From Paenibacillus sp. MMS20-IR301 (lineage in GTDB: Bacteria; Bacillota; Bacilli; Paenibacillales; Paenibacillaceae), in assembly GCF_032302195.1 (NCBI RefSeq), contig NZ_CP135275.1:6043501-6107500 (forward strand): 64,000 bases of DNA, read 5' to 3'. Below the pieces are notes generated by a model. That model did no database searches and was not told where the DNA came from. It saw only the letters and a program-made list of their open reading frames with translations. Both the position numbers and the translations under genes were made by a program. Below are positions 15,285-23,238 of the stretch, one piece after another (position 1 is the first letter of the stretch; every line of letters starts with the position of its first letter).

Positions 15285-16376
15285 CTATTCGGAATTCCCG
15301 ATCAGCCTGTTAATTCCCTGCTCCAGCTCTGCAATACCTCCGTCCTCCAGCCATTCCTGCGGGACCATAAGATAGCTGCCTGAGCTTCCCTTAAGATAGC
15401 TGTAGATAATCTGGGCTTCATCAATCCGGTGACGGCTGATCTCTTCCGTTGCGGCGATCAGGCTGCCGGTGCGGAAATGCTCCAGTGCCGCAGCTGTAAT
15501 ATGGCCTGTAAGCTGTCCGCTGAACAGGTCTGCGCTGGCCAGCCGGGCCCGGTAGAGAATAACGCTGCCTTTAATGAGAATCAGCTTATGGGTATGCTCG
15601 TCCACCGGTTCAAGCACGATAATATTGTTGTTCTCCCCGGTGAAGCCGATGACCTGCTCCTTGTGCTGCAGCGAATGGACTGCTCCAAGGTAATCCCGGT
15701 ATTTGGCCGCCGTTTCAAAATCAAACCGCTGCGACGCCTCCTCCATCCGGGCTTCCAGCGAGCTGGCAATCCGGCTCCCGCTCCCGTTCAGCAGACCGAT
15801 CACCTGGTCGATGATCTCCTCATACTGCTGTACAGCCCTGCCGCCTCCGCACATCCCGATGCAAAGGCCCAGCGAATGGTTAAGGCAGCGGGTATTCCGG
15901 GAATGGGGGCTGCTGCAGAGAATCCGCTGTGATTCTTTAATACCCAGGACGGCCCGCTCTACGGTGCTCCGGCTGGTATAAGGACCGAAGGAGAGACTGC
16001 CCGCCTGTGTGCTGGGCTCATAGCCTACCTCAATCTGGCGGTATGGCAGAGTGTCCACGATGGAAATATAACTGTAAGCGAGCGGATTCTTCATTTTGCG
16101 GTTATACATCGGCTTGATCTCTTTAATCAGCTGGCATTCCAGCATGAAGGCCTCGAATTCCGTATCAGTCAGCCTGTATTCCAGATCACGGATATGCTTG
16201 ACGAGCTGCTTCACCTTGGGCGAATGGCCTTTGTTATTGTAAAAGTACGATTGAACCCGCTTCTTCAGCTGCTTCGCTTTACCGACATAAATGATATGGC
16301 CGAGGCTGTCCTTCATCAGGTATACGCCGGGCGTTAAAGGGAGGTCCGCTACCTTGTCCGATAGATTTGAGGGCAT
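15285..16376 (-). CDS. UvrC-like short nuclease: GIY-YIG plus UVR domains, no endonuclease V-like C-terminus
   Basis: This 363-residue protein has a GIY-YIG domain at residues 13-90 (PGVYLMKDSLGHIIYVGKAKQLKKRVQSYF). Next is a cysteine cluster (CSSPHSRNTRC, then CLNHSLGLCIGMC, about residues 160-185) like the iron-sulfur ligands of UvrC. A UVR segment (ASSLEARMEEASQRFDFETAAKYRDYL, about residues 212-238) and an incomplete remainder follow. True UvrC is about 600 residues and carries an RNase-H-like endonuclease and HhH domains; both are missing. It should be able to make only the 3' incision, like E. coli Cho, but it is larger than Cho. The start at 16376 follows GGAGGGGCGGAC. The role is inferred to be accessory nucleotide excision repair. 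Confidence 0.8.
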   Translation of the reverse strand: MPSNLSDKVADLPLTPGVYLMKDSLGHIIYVGKAKQLKKRVQSYFYNNKGHSPKVKQLVKHIRDLEYRLTDTEFEAFMLECQLIKEIKPMYNRKMKNPLAYSYISIVDTLPYRQIEVGYEPSTQAGSLSFGPYTSRSTVERAVLGIKESQRILCSSPHSRNTRCLNHSLGLCIGMCGGGRAVQQYEEIIDQVIGLLNGSGSRIASSLEARMEEASQRFDFETAAKYRDYLGAVHSLQHKEQVIGFTGENNNIIVLEPVDEHTHKLILIKGSVILYRARLASADLFSGQLTGHITAAALEHFRTGSLIAATEEISRHRIDEAQIIYSYLKGSSGSYLMVPQEWLEDGGIAELEQGINRLIGNSE

Positions 16377-16516
16377 GTCCGCCCCTCCGTTCTGTACAGG
16401 TCTCAAGTATCTTCAAGTATATACGATGCCGCTGCTGCGGGCGACTGGAAAAGCTCCAAAACCTGCAATACAATAAGGATAAACTAGGACATGCGTCCTT
16501 CCGGGAGGTACTAAAA

Positions 16517-16966
16517 ATGAAATTTCGGACAACGGTATTGCTCAGCGGTAAAACAGCAACAGGGATCGTGGTTCCGGCTGAGGCGGTAGCGGAATTAGGA
16601 ACCAGCAAAAAGCCGGCGGTAAAGGTAACGATCGGTGAATACAGCTACTCCAGTACCGTGGCGACAATGGGCGGACAGTTCATGATTCCGCTTAGCAGCG
16701 AGCACCGCAAGGGGGCAGGTGTCAGTGCCGGAGAAGGGATCGAAGTGGAGCTTGCACTGGATACCCAGCCGCGGGAAGTAGAGGTGCCGGCTGACCTGGC
16801 TGCGCTGCTGGAGCAGCATGCGGAGGCGAAGCGGTTCTGGGACGGGCTGTCCTACTCCAATAAGCGGCGCTTTGTCCTCTCTATAGAGGATGCGAAGACG
16901 GCGGAGACGCGGCAGCGGCGGCTCGATAAGACAATAGGCCTGCTGAATGAGGGCAAGGCACAGTAG
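16517..16966 (+). CDS. YdeI/OmpD-associated, DUF1905-containing protein
   Basis: This 149-residue protein begins MKFRTTVLLSGKTATGIVVPAEAVAELGTSKKPAVKVTIG, a DUF1905 domain, and ends with the YdeI-type segment FWDGLSYSNKRRFVLSIEDAKTAETRQRRLDKTIGLL. The C-terminal family was named for bacteriocin protection in Gram-negatives; its role in Bacillota is not known. The start at 16517 follows GGGAGG, and the longer frame upstream overlaps the divergent UvrC-like gene without an SD. It appears to be a single-gene unit. Confidence 0.8.
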   Translation: MKFRTTVLLSGKTATGIVVPAEAVAELGTSKKPAVKVTIGEYSYSSTVATMGGQFMIPLSSEHRKGAGVSAGEGIEVELALDTQPREVEVPADLAALLEQHAEAKRFWDGLSYSNKRRFVLSIEDAKTAETRQRRLDKTIGLLNEGKAQ

Positions 16967-17050
16967 CATGTGTGTGACATAATCCACAAAGTCTCCCAGC
17001 CAAACCCTCTATCATTAAAACTATGACAGAAGTAAGCTGGGGGGCTGTTG

Positions 17051-17899
17051 ATGAAATATTCTATTGGTGAATTTGCATCACTTCTTGGGGTTACAGCGGA
17101 CACACTGCGCTTATATGAGAAGCATGATATTGTCCGGCCAATGAAGGATCATCATAACAATTACCGGTATTTTAATGATCTGGATGCACGAAACTTGTTG
17201 TCGAGCAGGTGGTACCGCAGCATGCAGATTCCGCTTCAGGATGTAGCCGGACTTATTAAAGATGCGCCTTCCGCGCAAGTAGTGGAGTCGATAGCAGCTG
17301 CCGGCAGGCAACTGGAAGAGGAAATCCGGCGGAATGCACTGCTGCTGGACAAGATTCAGGAAATTCAGGCAGAGCTTGAGCAGATCGGCGACTCTTTCTA
17401 TACATGCAAAATCAAACAAGTGCCCGGGATGTACCGGATTCAGCAGACGGACAAAAACCATTTGCTCCAGAAAAATGAGCTTAAGAGAACCGTACAGGCC
17501 TGGATGGAGCTCCTGCCGTTCACCTTCTATTCCTTCCGGATTGAGAATACAGAGCTTATCGGCGGAACCGAGGAACTGGATTACAGCTGGGGGCTGGCGC
17601 TGCTTGTGGAGGACCAGCAGAAGCTTGAGGTCTGCCTGAATGACAGTGTGGAGTATCTGGAGCCTGCCGTCAGCATCTCTTCGGTAATCGTCAGCACCTA
17701 TGAAGAATACCTCGAACGGGAGTCTTTCAAGTTTATGCTGGATTATGCGGAGGCGCACCATTATACGATCAGCGGGGATATCTGCGGAAAAATTCTATTT
17801 ACAGAGCGTACGAACAGCGGCTGTAAAACATACTTGGAGATCAATATTCCCGCTGTGCGCAATGAACCAGCGGCATACTTTGAGAAAAATTTCACGTAA
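17051..17899 (+). CDS. MerR family transcriptional regulator with effector-binding domain
   Basis: This 282-residue protein has the MerR winged helix at the N-terminus (YSIGEFASLLGVTADTLRLYEKHDIVRPMKDHHNNYRYFNDLDARNLL, residues 3-51). A dimerisation helix (EEIRRNALLLDKIQEIQAELEQI) and a GyrI-like sensing domain of about 160 residues follow. The start at 17051 is preferred over TTG at 17048. The next gene's promoter has the 19-bp spacer and central dyad typical of MerR targets, so this protein very likely activates the flavin reductase gene at 18005. No cysteine pattern of a metal sensor is evident; the long C-terminal domain suggests a small-molecule effector. Confidence 0.88.
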   Translation: MKYSIGEFASLLGVTADTLRLYEKHDIVRPMKDHHNNYRYFNDLDARNLLSSRWYRSMQIPLQDVAGLIKDAPSAQVVESIAAAGRQLEEEIRRNALLLDKIQEIQAELEQIGDSFYTCKIKQVPGMYRIQQTDKNHLLQKNELKRTVQAWMELLPFTFYSFRIENTELIGGTEELDYSWGLALLVEDQQKLEVCLNDSVEYLEPAVSISSVIVSTYEEYLERESFKFMLDYAEAHHYTISGDICGKILFTERTNSGCKTYLEINIPAVRNEPAAYFEKNFT

Positions 17900-17905
17900 T
17901 ATTCA

Positions 17906-17936
17906 TTGACCTTGGTGCTGCACCAAGGTTTACACT
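17906..17936 (+). promoter_or_regulatory. MerR-type promoter (19-bp spacer, 9-3-9 dyad)
   Basis: TTGACC (17906-17911) and TACACT (17931-17936) are separated by 19 bp, 2 longer than normal. The spacer holds the perfect inverted repeat ACCTTGGTG (17909-17917) / CACCAAGGT (17921-17929). This is the signature of a promoter untwisted by an activated MerR protein. Confidence 0.85.
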
Positions 17937-18004
17937 CTGTTGCGTAGTCAGCAGTCCTTAGAGAGAGAATACGGGGCTGTACGAACCATACAGGGGGAAC
18001 AATA

Positions 18005-19996
18005 ATGCGTAAGCAAACAGCATGTCAATTGTTAAAAGCAGCCTTATGTCTGATCCTGGTAATGTCGCTCATCAGCGGCTGCAGCGGTAATAATGCAGCG
18101 GGGCCGGCGGCCTCAGAGCAGCCCTCAGCCTCTCCGGAGGCTACACAGCCGGCGGATGCAAATGCGGTGCCCGAGTCTTTTAAAGCAGGGACTTATAAAG
18201 CAGAGGCCGACGGCAAGGACGGCAAAGTTCAGGTTGAAGTTACATTTGACGCCAAATCGGTAATCACAGATATCCAGGTGGTCAGCCAGAGTGAAACGGC
18301 GGGCATTGGCGTGGAGGCAATCAATAAGATCAAGGAAGAAATTATGGCGGGCCAGACCCTGGCTATTGATGCTGTCAGCGGTGCTTCCGAATCCAGCACG
18401 GCGATTCTTACAGCTGTGGAAGATGCGGTGAAGCAGGCGGGCGGCAACGTGGAAGCTTTCAAATCGAGAGCTGTAGTGAAATCCGGAGAAGGCAAGACGG
18501 AGCAGCTGTCAGCCGATGTGGTCGTAATAGGAGCAGGCGCATCCGGCGTGTCCGCAGCCGTCTCGGCAGCCGATAAAGGCGCGAAGGTTATTCTTATTGA
18601 GAAGACAGCTACGATTGGCGGAGCAAGCAATTTGTCCTGGGCGGGCAAGTTCTACAATTCCTCAGCGGCGGTCAGCAGCGGACTTAAAGTGGAAGTCGAG
18701 AAGGAGATTTCGGACTGGATCGTTAATAACCACTGGAGAGTAGACGCAGCGGCAGTACGCCAGTATGTCACGAAGTCAGGTGAAACCTATGACTGGCTGA
18801 CAGGCAAGGGATACACCACGACCTTCCTTAACTTTGGCGGCGAACAACTGCATATGCTTCCGGCCTATGATACCCGTCAGGACCTGCTGAAGGCGATGCT
18901 CGCGGAATCTGTGGAAAAGGGCGGCGGACAGGTCATTACTGAAGCAACTGGCAAGAAGCTGGTTACTGGCGCGGGCGGCGAAGTTACCGGAGTGGTTGCC
19001 GAGAAGGCGGATGGTACTATGCTTACGATTACCGGCAAAAGTATTGTGATAGCTACCGGAGGTTATGCCGGCAATAAAGAGATGGTCAAGGAAGCATTCG
19101 GCTTTGAAGGCGTCAACGGCGGTCTTGGACAGAACATCGGTGAAGGGCTGCAGATGTCCTGGGATATCGGCGCCAAGGTTCCTGATAATTTCGGGGGACA
19201 AATGCTTCACCAGACGCTGGCCAGAGCAACGGATAAGCTGAAGGCGGAGTATGAGCCGTTTGCAGCCAGCTATCCGCTGATGCTGTCCTACCTGCCGACC
19301 CTGATGAATGTCGGCCCGTCCGGTGCCCGATTCAGAGATGAGGCGGCCACACTTACCGCAGTAGCAGCGGCCAACACCAGCGCGTTCAATGGGGCCTACC
19401 ATCTGGTGATCGTATCGCAGGCACAGATTGATGCCTTGAAGACTAAGGGAATGAACGGCGTGGAGGCACCGGGACTGCCGGGGATGCCTCCGGAATTCTA
19501 TGCATCCTTTGCAGATCAGTTCACTCTGGAGCAGCCTTGGAAGGATGCCGACAAAGTGTTCGAATCTATGGTGGCTAACGGCGACGGCTTCAAAGGTAAT
19601 ACCCCGCAGGAGCTGGCGGAGAATGCCGGGATGGACGCTGCGGTATTCACAGCTGCTTTCAAACAATATCAGGCGGCGGCAAAGACGGGTGTGGACACCG
19701 AGTTCGGCAAAGCGAAGGAATATCTGCTCCCGATGGGGGAGAGCGGCCCGTATTATGCAATTATCTCCGAGATTAATAATCTGTGTTCTGTGGGGGGGCT
19801 GCTGGTGAATGCCCGGTTCCAGGTACTGAACGGCCAGCGCGTGCCGATTAAGGGACTGTATGCCGTGGGTGTGGAATCTGAGGGCGTGCTGTTCAACGAT
19901 ACTTACGTTGGTAACGGCGTAGGACTGGGGTATTCCTTCACATCCGGCCGTCTTGGCGGCGAGGATGCGGCAGCAGGCGCACTATCTAAGGAATAA
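18005..19996 (+). CDS. Extracytoplasmic FMN-bound FAD-dependent reductase (fumarate/urocanate reductase-like) lipoprotein
   Basis: This 663-residue lipoprotein has a signal peptide with lipobox LISGC (Cys about residue 24). A linker (30-55) precedes an FMN-binding domain (about 56-150) ending in DAVSGASESS, the ApbE-type flavinylation motif in which the last Ser/Thr of SGAS carries FMN covalently. From about residue 170 is the FAD domain: ADVVVIGAGASGVSAAVSAADKGAKVILIEK, GGASNLSWAGKFYN, IVIATGGYAGN and the C-terminal GLYAVGVESEGVLFNDTYVGNGVGLGYSFTSGRLGGEDAAAG. Such enzymes reduce fumarate, urocanate, cinnamate-like or similar acceptors outside the membrane using electrons from a membrane quinol or flavin chain. 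There is no haem motif. The acceptor is unknown; a MerR-controlled promoter suggests substrate induction. Confidence 0.85.
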   Translation: MRKQTACQLLKAALCLILVMSLISGCSGNNAAGPAASEQPSASPEATQPADANAVPESFKAGTYKAEADGKDGKVQVEVTFDAKSVITDIQVVSQSETAGIGVEAINKIKEEIMAGQTLAIDAVSGASESSTAILTAVEDAVKQAGGNVEAFKSRAVVKSGEGKTEQLSADVVVIGAGASGVSAAVSAADKGAKVILIEKTATIGGASNLSWAGKFYNSSAAVSSGLKVEVEKEISDWIVNNHWRVDAAAVRQYVTKSGETYDWLTGKGYTTTFLNFGGEQLHMLPAYDTRQDLLKAMLAESVEKGGGQVITEATGKKLVTGAGGEVTGVVAEKADGTMLTITGKSIVIATGGYAGNKEMVKEAFGFEGVNGGLGQNIGEGLQMSWDIGAKVPDNFGGQMLHQTLARATDKLKAEYEPFAASYPLMLSYLPTLMNVGPSGARFRDEAATLTAVAAANTSAFNGAYHLVIVSQAQIDALKTKGMNGVEAPGLPGMPPEFYASFADQFTLEQPWKDADKVFESMVANGDGFKGNTPQELAENAGMDAAVFTAAFKQYQAAAKTGVDTEFGKAKEYLLPMGESGPYYAIISEINNLCSVGGLLVNARFQVLNGQRVPIKGLYAVGVESEGVLFNDTYVGNGVGLGYSFTSGRLGGEDAAAGALSKE

Positions 19997-20083
19997 CACA
20001 GTTTAAGCATTCCTCCTCTCTCCGCCGATATTAAGGGTACCTGAGCTTTTACTTGGGGAATCCACGCGAGAAGAGGAGTGATC

Positions 20084-20638
20084 ATGTATATTCCCGTATC
20101 CCGGATTCATCCGGCCTCGCTGACCCGGGCGCCGCATCCGGAAGCCCATGCAGCTGCTGAAGCGCCGGTTCTTAGTTTCTCTGAGACTCTGGCGGCAGTC
20201 GCAGCGGCCATTGAAGATCAGGCGCGCAGAATCAGGAAAAGGTATGGCGTGTCCGTCCGCATTACGGCAGCGGCTCAAGACAGTCAAAGGAGTAAGGCTG
20301 CGGCAAGCAGCGACGGGCAGCCGGAAATCGTAATTGCCCCGAATATTCTGCAGCAGATGAGCAAAGAAACGCAACTGCAGCGCAGGATATACGGCTATAT
20401 AGAGGAATATGCGGCCGGGAGGGCCGGTCCGGAGAACCTGGGTCCGGTCCTGATCATCGACAAGGATGGAAATTGTAATCACCTGTTACCGCAAGCCTCC
20501 GCTCCGGAGGAGGCAGTGAAGGAGAACAGACTGCCGTATCCCGGACAAGCTGATCTGTGGAGCGGCGGAGGCTCTACACAGGACAGGCTGCAGCAGCTTG
20601 CTGTCCTGCGGGCCCGCAGGGCTGGCAGGCGGCATTAA
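20084..20638 (+). CDS. Uncharacterised protein (possibly DUF6033-like)
   Basis: This 184-residue soluble protein has no signal peptide or membrane segment. Its middle, ARRIRKRYGVSVRITAAAQ...PEIVIAPNILQQMSKETQLQRRIYGYIEEY, resembles the DUF6033 pattern (a short alpha/beta core followed by 'not until residue n' helices), but this is a weak match from memory. The start at 20084 follows GAGGAG (20073-20078). It lies alone after the reductase gene, with a strong terminator 20 bases after the stop. The function is unknown. Confidence 0.6.
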   Translation: MYIPVSRIHPASLTRAPHPEAHAAAEAPVLSFSETLAAVAAAIEDQARRIRKRYGVSVRITAAAQDSQRSKAAASSDGQPEIVIAPNILQQMSKETQLQRRIYGYIEEYAAGRAGPENLGPVLIIDKDGNCNHLLPQASAPEEAVKENRLPYPGQADLWSGGGSTQDRLQQLAVLRARRAGRRH

Positions 20639-20657
20639 TGCTGTTCTTCCTGGTATA

Positions 20658-20703
20658 TGGCCTTAGAATCCACTGGTGGAGTGGAGGCTAAGGCCATTTT
20701 TTT
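20658..20703 (+). terminator. Rho-independent terminator
   Basis: TGGCCTTAG (20658-20666) and CTAAGGCCA (20688-20696) followed by seven T. Confidence 0.9.
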
Positions 20704-20824
20704 GTGCGCTAAGCCTGATGAATGTATCGCCTGGCATTGCTTCCGCGGCTGCGAACAATAGCCCATGCCCCTGCATAGCATATAGCACCAACTGGCTACA
20801 GGTGGAAAGGGGGCGTGTGAACTT

Positions 20825-22234
20825 ATGGGTATTCAGCTTACTGCGATTCACTGGGTGTATCTCGTGTTTATTGTGTTCATTCTGGCGCTGCTGATCCGGC
20901 GGCGTGATACGACGATGATCTGTGTGACCGGGATTTTTGCGCTGGGGCTTCTGGCAACGTCTACGCTCAGCGGGTCCGTGTCGGGAATCTTCAATTCCTT
21001 TGTATACGCGACCAAAGAGCTGCTCGGTACGATTATGATTATCTCCATTATTGTGGCCATGAGCCGGATTCTGATTATTACCGGCATTAACGAAACGATG
21101 GTAGCTCCGCTTACCCGGTTTCTGCGCACACCGGCGATGGCATACTGGGGAATCGGGCTGATTATGATGGTGACTTCCTTCTTCTTCTGGCCTTCGCCCG
21201 CAGTTGCGCTGGTCGGTGCTGTTCTGCTGCCGGTAGCTGTGCGGGTCGGACTGCCTGCACTGGGTGCAGCCATGGCCATGAATCTGTTCGGGCACGGAAT
21301 TGCGCTCTCCGGCGATTATATTATTCAAGGCGCGCCGAAGCTGACAGCCGATGCGGCCGGTCTTCCGGTATCCAGTGTGATGCAGGCCAGCATTCCGCTG
21401 GTGATCGTGATGGGGGTTGTAACCACGGTTACTGCTTTCTGGATGATGCGCAGAGACCAGAAGAACGGAACATGGCGGGATGGTCTGGTGTCCGCCAAAG
21501 AAGCAGGGGCATTATCTGCAGATGCTTCAGTCTCTGTACGCATGAACAGCCGGCTCCGGAAAGGACTGGCGATTGCGGTCCCGCTGCTCTTCCTGCTGGA
21601 TGTGATATTCATGTTCGTGCTGAATCTGCAGGGCGGTGATGCTACCGCATTGGTGGGCGGGACTGCGGTGCTGATCCTAATCACAATCACTTTATTGGCT
21701 CACCGGGGAGAGGGCCAGGGTCTGGAGAAGATCACCTCCTATCTCATCGAAGGCTTCGTCTTCGGCTTCAAGGTGTTCGGCCCGGTTATTCCAATCGCCG
21801 CCTTCTTCTACCTGGGAGACTCCGCCTTCGGCGAGCTGTTCGGCCAGGTGCTGCCGGACAGCTCACACGGCATTGTGAACGACCTGGGCGTTGCCCTGGC
21901 GAATCATGTGCCGCTTAACGGCGCAGTGGGAGCCGTGACCATGACGGTGATCGGCGCGATCACCGGCCTTGACGGCTCCGGCTTCTCCGGCATCTCGCTG
22001 GCCGGCTCGATTGCCGGGCTGTTCGCCGCCGCGCTCCACTCGGGCGCGGCGACCCTGACCGCCCTTGGGCAGGTGGCCGCCATCTGGGTCGGCGGCGGCA
22101 CCCTGATCCCGTGGGCGCTCATTCCCGCCGCAGCGATCTGCGGCGTCAGCCCGTTCGAGCTGGCCCGGCGCAATCTGAAGCCGGTCCTGCTGGGGCTGCT
22201 GGCGATGACGGTCACCGCCATGTTCCTGGTGTAG
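20825..22234 (+). CDS. Multi-pass membrane transporter of unknown substrate (ion-transporter superfamily-like)
   Basis: This 469-residue protein has about 11-12 hydrophobic segments. The two halves each hold a re-entrant-like, glycine-rich stretch: MNLFGHGIALSGDYIIQGAP (about residues 154-173) and ANHVPLNGAVGAVTMTVIGAITGLDGSGFSGISLAGSIAGLFAAALHSGAATLTALGQVAAIW near the C-terminus. That arrangement fits the ion-transporter superfamily (NhaC/GntP/DcuC/TRAP-like carriers), but I cannot assign the family or substrate. An SD, AAAGGGGGC, precedes the ATG. It lies downstream of the extracytoplasmic reductase but behind a terminator, so a shared pathway, such as carboxylate uptake, is speculation. 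Confidence 0.65.
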   Translation: MGIQLTAIHWVYLVFIVFILALLIRRRDTTMICVTGIFALGLLATSTLSGSVSGIFNSFVYATKELLGTIMIISIIVAMSRILIITGINETMVAPLTRFLRTPAMAYWGIGLIMMVTSFFFWPSPAVALVGAVLLPVAVRVGLPALGAAMAMNLFGHGIALSGDYIIQGAPKLTADAAGLPVSSVMQASIPLVIVMGVVTTVTAFWMMRRDQKNGTWRDGLVSAKEAGALSADASVSVRMNSRLRKGLAIAVPLLFLLDVIFMFVLNLQGGDATALVGGTAVLILITITLLAHRGEGQGLEKITSYLIEGFVFGFKVFGPVIPIAAFFYLGDSAFGELFGQVLPDSSHGIVNDLGVALANHVPLNGAVGAVTMTVIGAITGLDGSGFSGISLAGSIAGLFAAALHSGAATLTALGQVAAIWVGGGTLIPWALIPAAAICGVSPFELARRNLKPVLLGLLAMTVTAMFLV

Positions 22235-22380
22235 CAAGCGCCGGGAGGCTCTTTCCCCGGCCCCGCCGGGGCTTGCGGATACCGCAGCAGCTGATTCAGC
22301 CCGCCACTTGCATAAGATTACCGCTCCCTATCCATCCTAGAGAGGAACAGACATTGTGACAGAAGGGAGAGGTTGCGTTT

Positions 22381-22659
22381 ATGAAGCATTACGAATCCAG
22401 TCTGCGGACTAACAGTACGGTGGATCAGGCGCATGATGCAGTCACCAAGCTGCATAATTCTGTAACACAGGCTTTGAGCCATCCGACCGCGCCAATGATT
22501 GAACAGGCAGAGAATAGCCTGGAGCATGCTGAAGAGGCTGTAAGCCATGCCCCCGAGGGTTCTGTTGGCGGGCAAGGGGTAACGCTGGTTGAAGAGAGGC
22601 TGGCAGAGGAGAAGCGCAGACTGTCTTCACTGGATGAACAGGGAAGAGACTGGCAGTAA
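22381..22659 (+). CDS. Small uncharacterised helical protein
   Basis: This 92-residue protein is mostly charged and alpha-helical in appearance (TVDQAHDAVTKLHNSVTQALSHPTAPMIEQAENSLEHAEEAVSHA, then VTLVEERLAEEKRRLSSLDEQ). It has no membrane segment. The SD AGAAGGGAGAGG precedes the ATG, and a hairpin follows the stop at 22684-22719, both supporting a real gene. No family is recognised. Confidence 0.65.
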   Translation: MKHYESSLRTNSTVDQAHDAVTKLHNSVTQALSHPTAPMIEQAENSLEHAEEAVSHAPEGSVGGQGVTLVEERLAEEKRRLSSLDEQGRDWQ

Positions 22660-22683
22660 AAGAGCTGTCCGCCATATAACCGC

Positions 22684-22719
22684 AACAGGCATTCCGGACC
22701 TATGCCGGAATGCCTGTTT
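22684..22719 (+). terminator. Terminator-like hairpin
   Basis: AACAGGCATTCCGG pairs perfectly with CCGGAATGCCTGTT; only a short T-run follows. Confidence 0.7.
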
Positions 22720-23238
22720 GATATTCCGTGTGCTGCAAGGGAGCTTCTGTACAGATAAGCTATCACTGCGCAGGATTAAGGTTATTTATATAGGTATCAG
22801 ATCCTTATATAACTTAAGTGAACCAAATTAGGCGTTTAGAACGTACTTGTAGAGTGTCGCAACTAAAGAAGCGGGTTCATTCACCAATGAAGCAATGTAT
22901 ATCTTCATTTCCAAGAGGAAACTCTCAATGATAGTTGTATTATGTGCAATTAAAAGGAACAAAAAGGGGTTGTTGGATCGTATAGCTGCACTCTGTACAA
23001 CTAAATTCGCCCGGATACGTTAAAACAAGCTACTCATGGCAGTATAATTGTACGAAATACAGCTAAAGTGATAATCGGAAGACAACCAGACCATTTAGTT
23101 GTACGAAGTGCAATTAGCATACGGTTTTTGCGATAAAGGAAACCTGCAGCAGGCGAACCCCTACTTTTCATTTCGCAGGTTAATTCTGATGTTGTACTTG
23201 TAGAGCAGAGATAATACTATTCACGGGAGGCGAAGGAG
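22720..23238. other. AT-rich intergenic region holding a palindromic repeat array
   Basis: About 520 bases contain no supported gene. The stretch is more AT-rich than its surroundings and contains at least four copies of a 21-bp 9-3-9 palindrome (listed separately). Further decayed fragments (GTACTTGTAGAG at about 22842 and 23193) flank them. The sequence just before 23239 gives a GGGAGGCGAAGGAG ribosome site for the EcsC gene. Confidence 0.6.
22932..23116. repeat. Array of four 9-3-9 palindromic elements
   Basis: Copies lie at 22932-22952, 22983-23003, 23045-23065 and 23096-23116. The arms are TAGTTGTAT/GTGCAATTA, TAGCTGCAC/GTACAACTA, TAATTGTAC/ATACAGCTA and TAGTTGTAC/GTGCAATTA, each with a 3-base centre. 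Starts are 51, 62 and 51 bp apart. The second copy reads in the opposite sense if aligned by its GTGC arm. The function is unknown. Confidence 0.75.

Noticed and set aside
22932..23116. CRISPR-like array of short dyads
   Set aside because: Copies differ in sequence and orientation, are too degenerate, and no cas genes are present.
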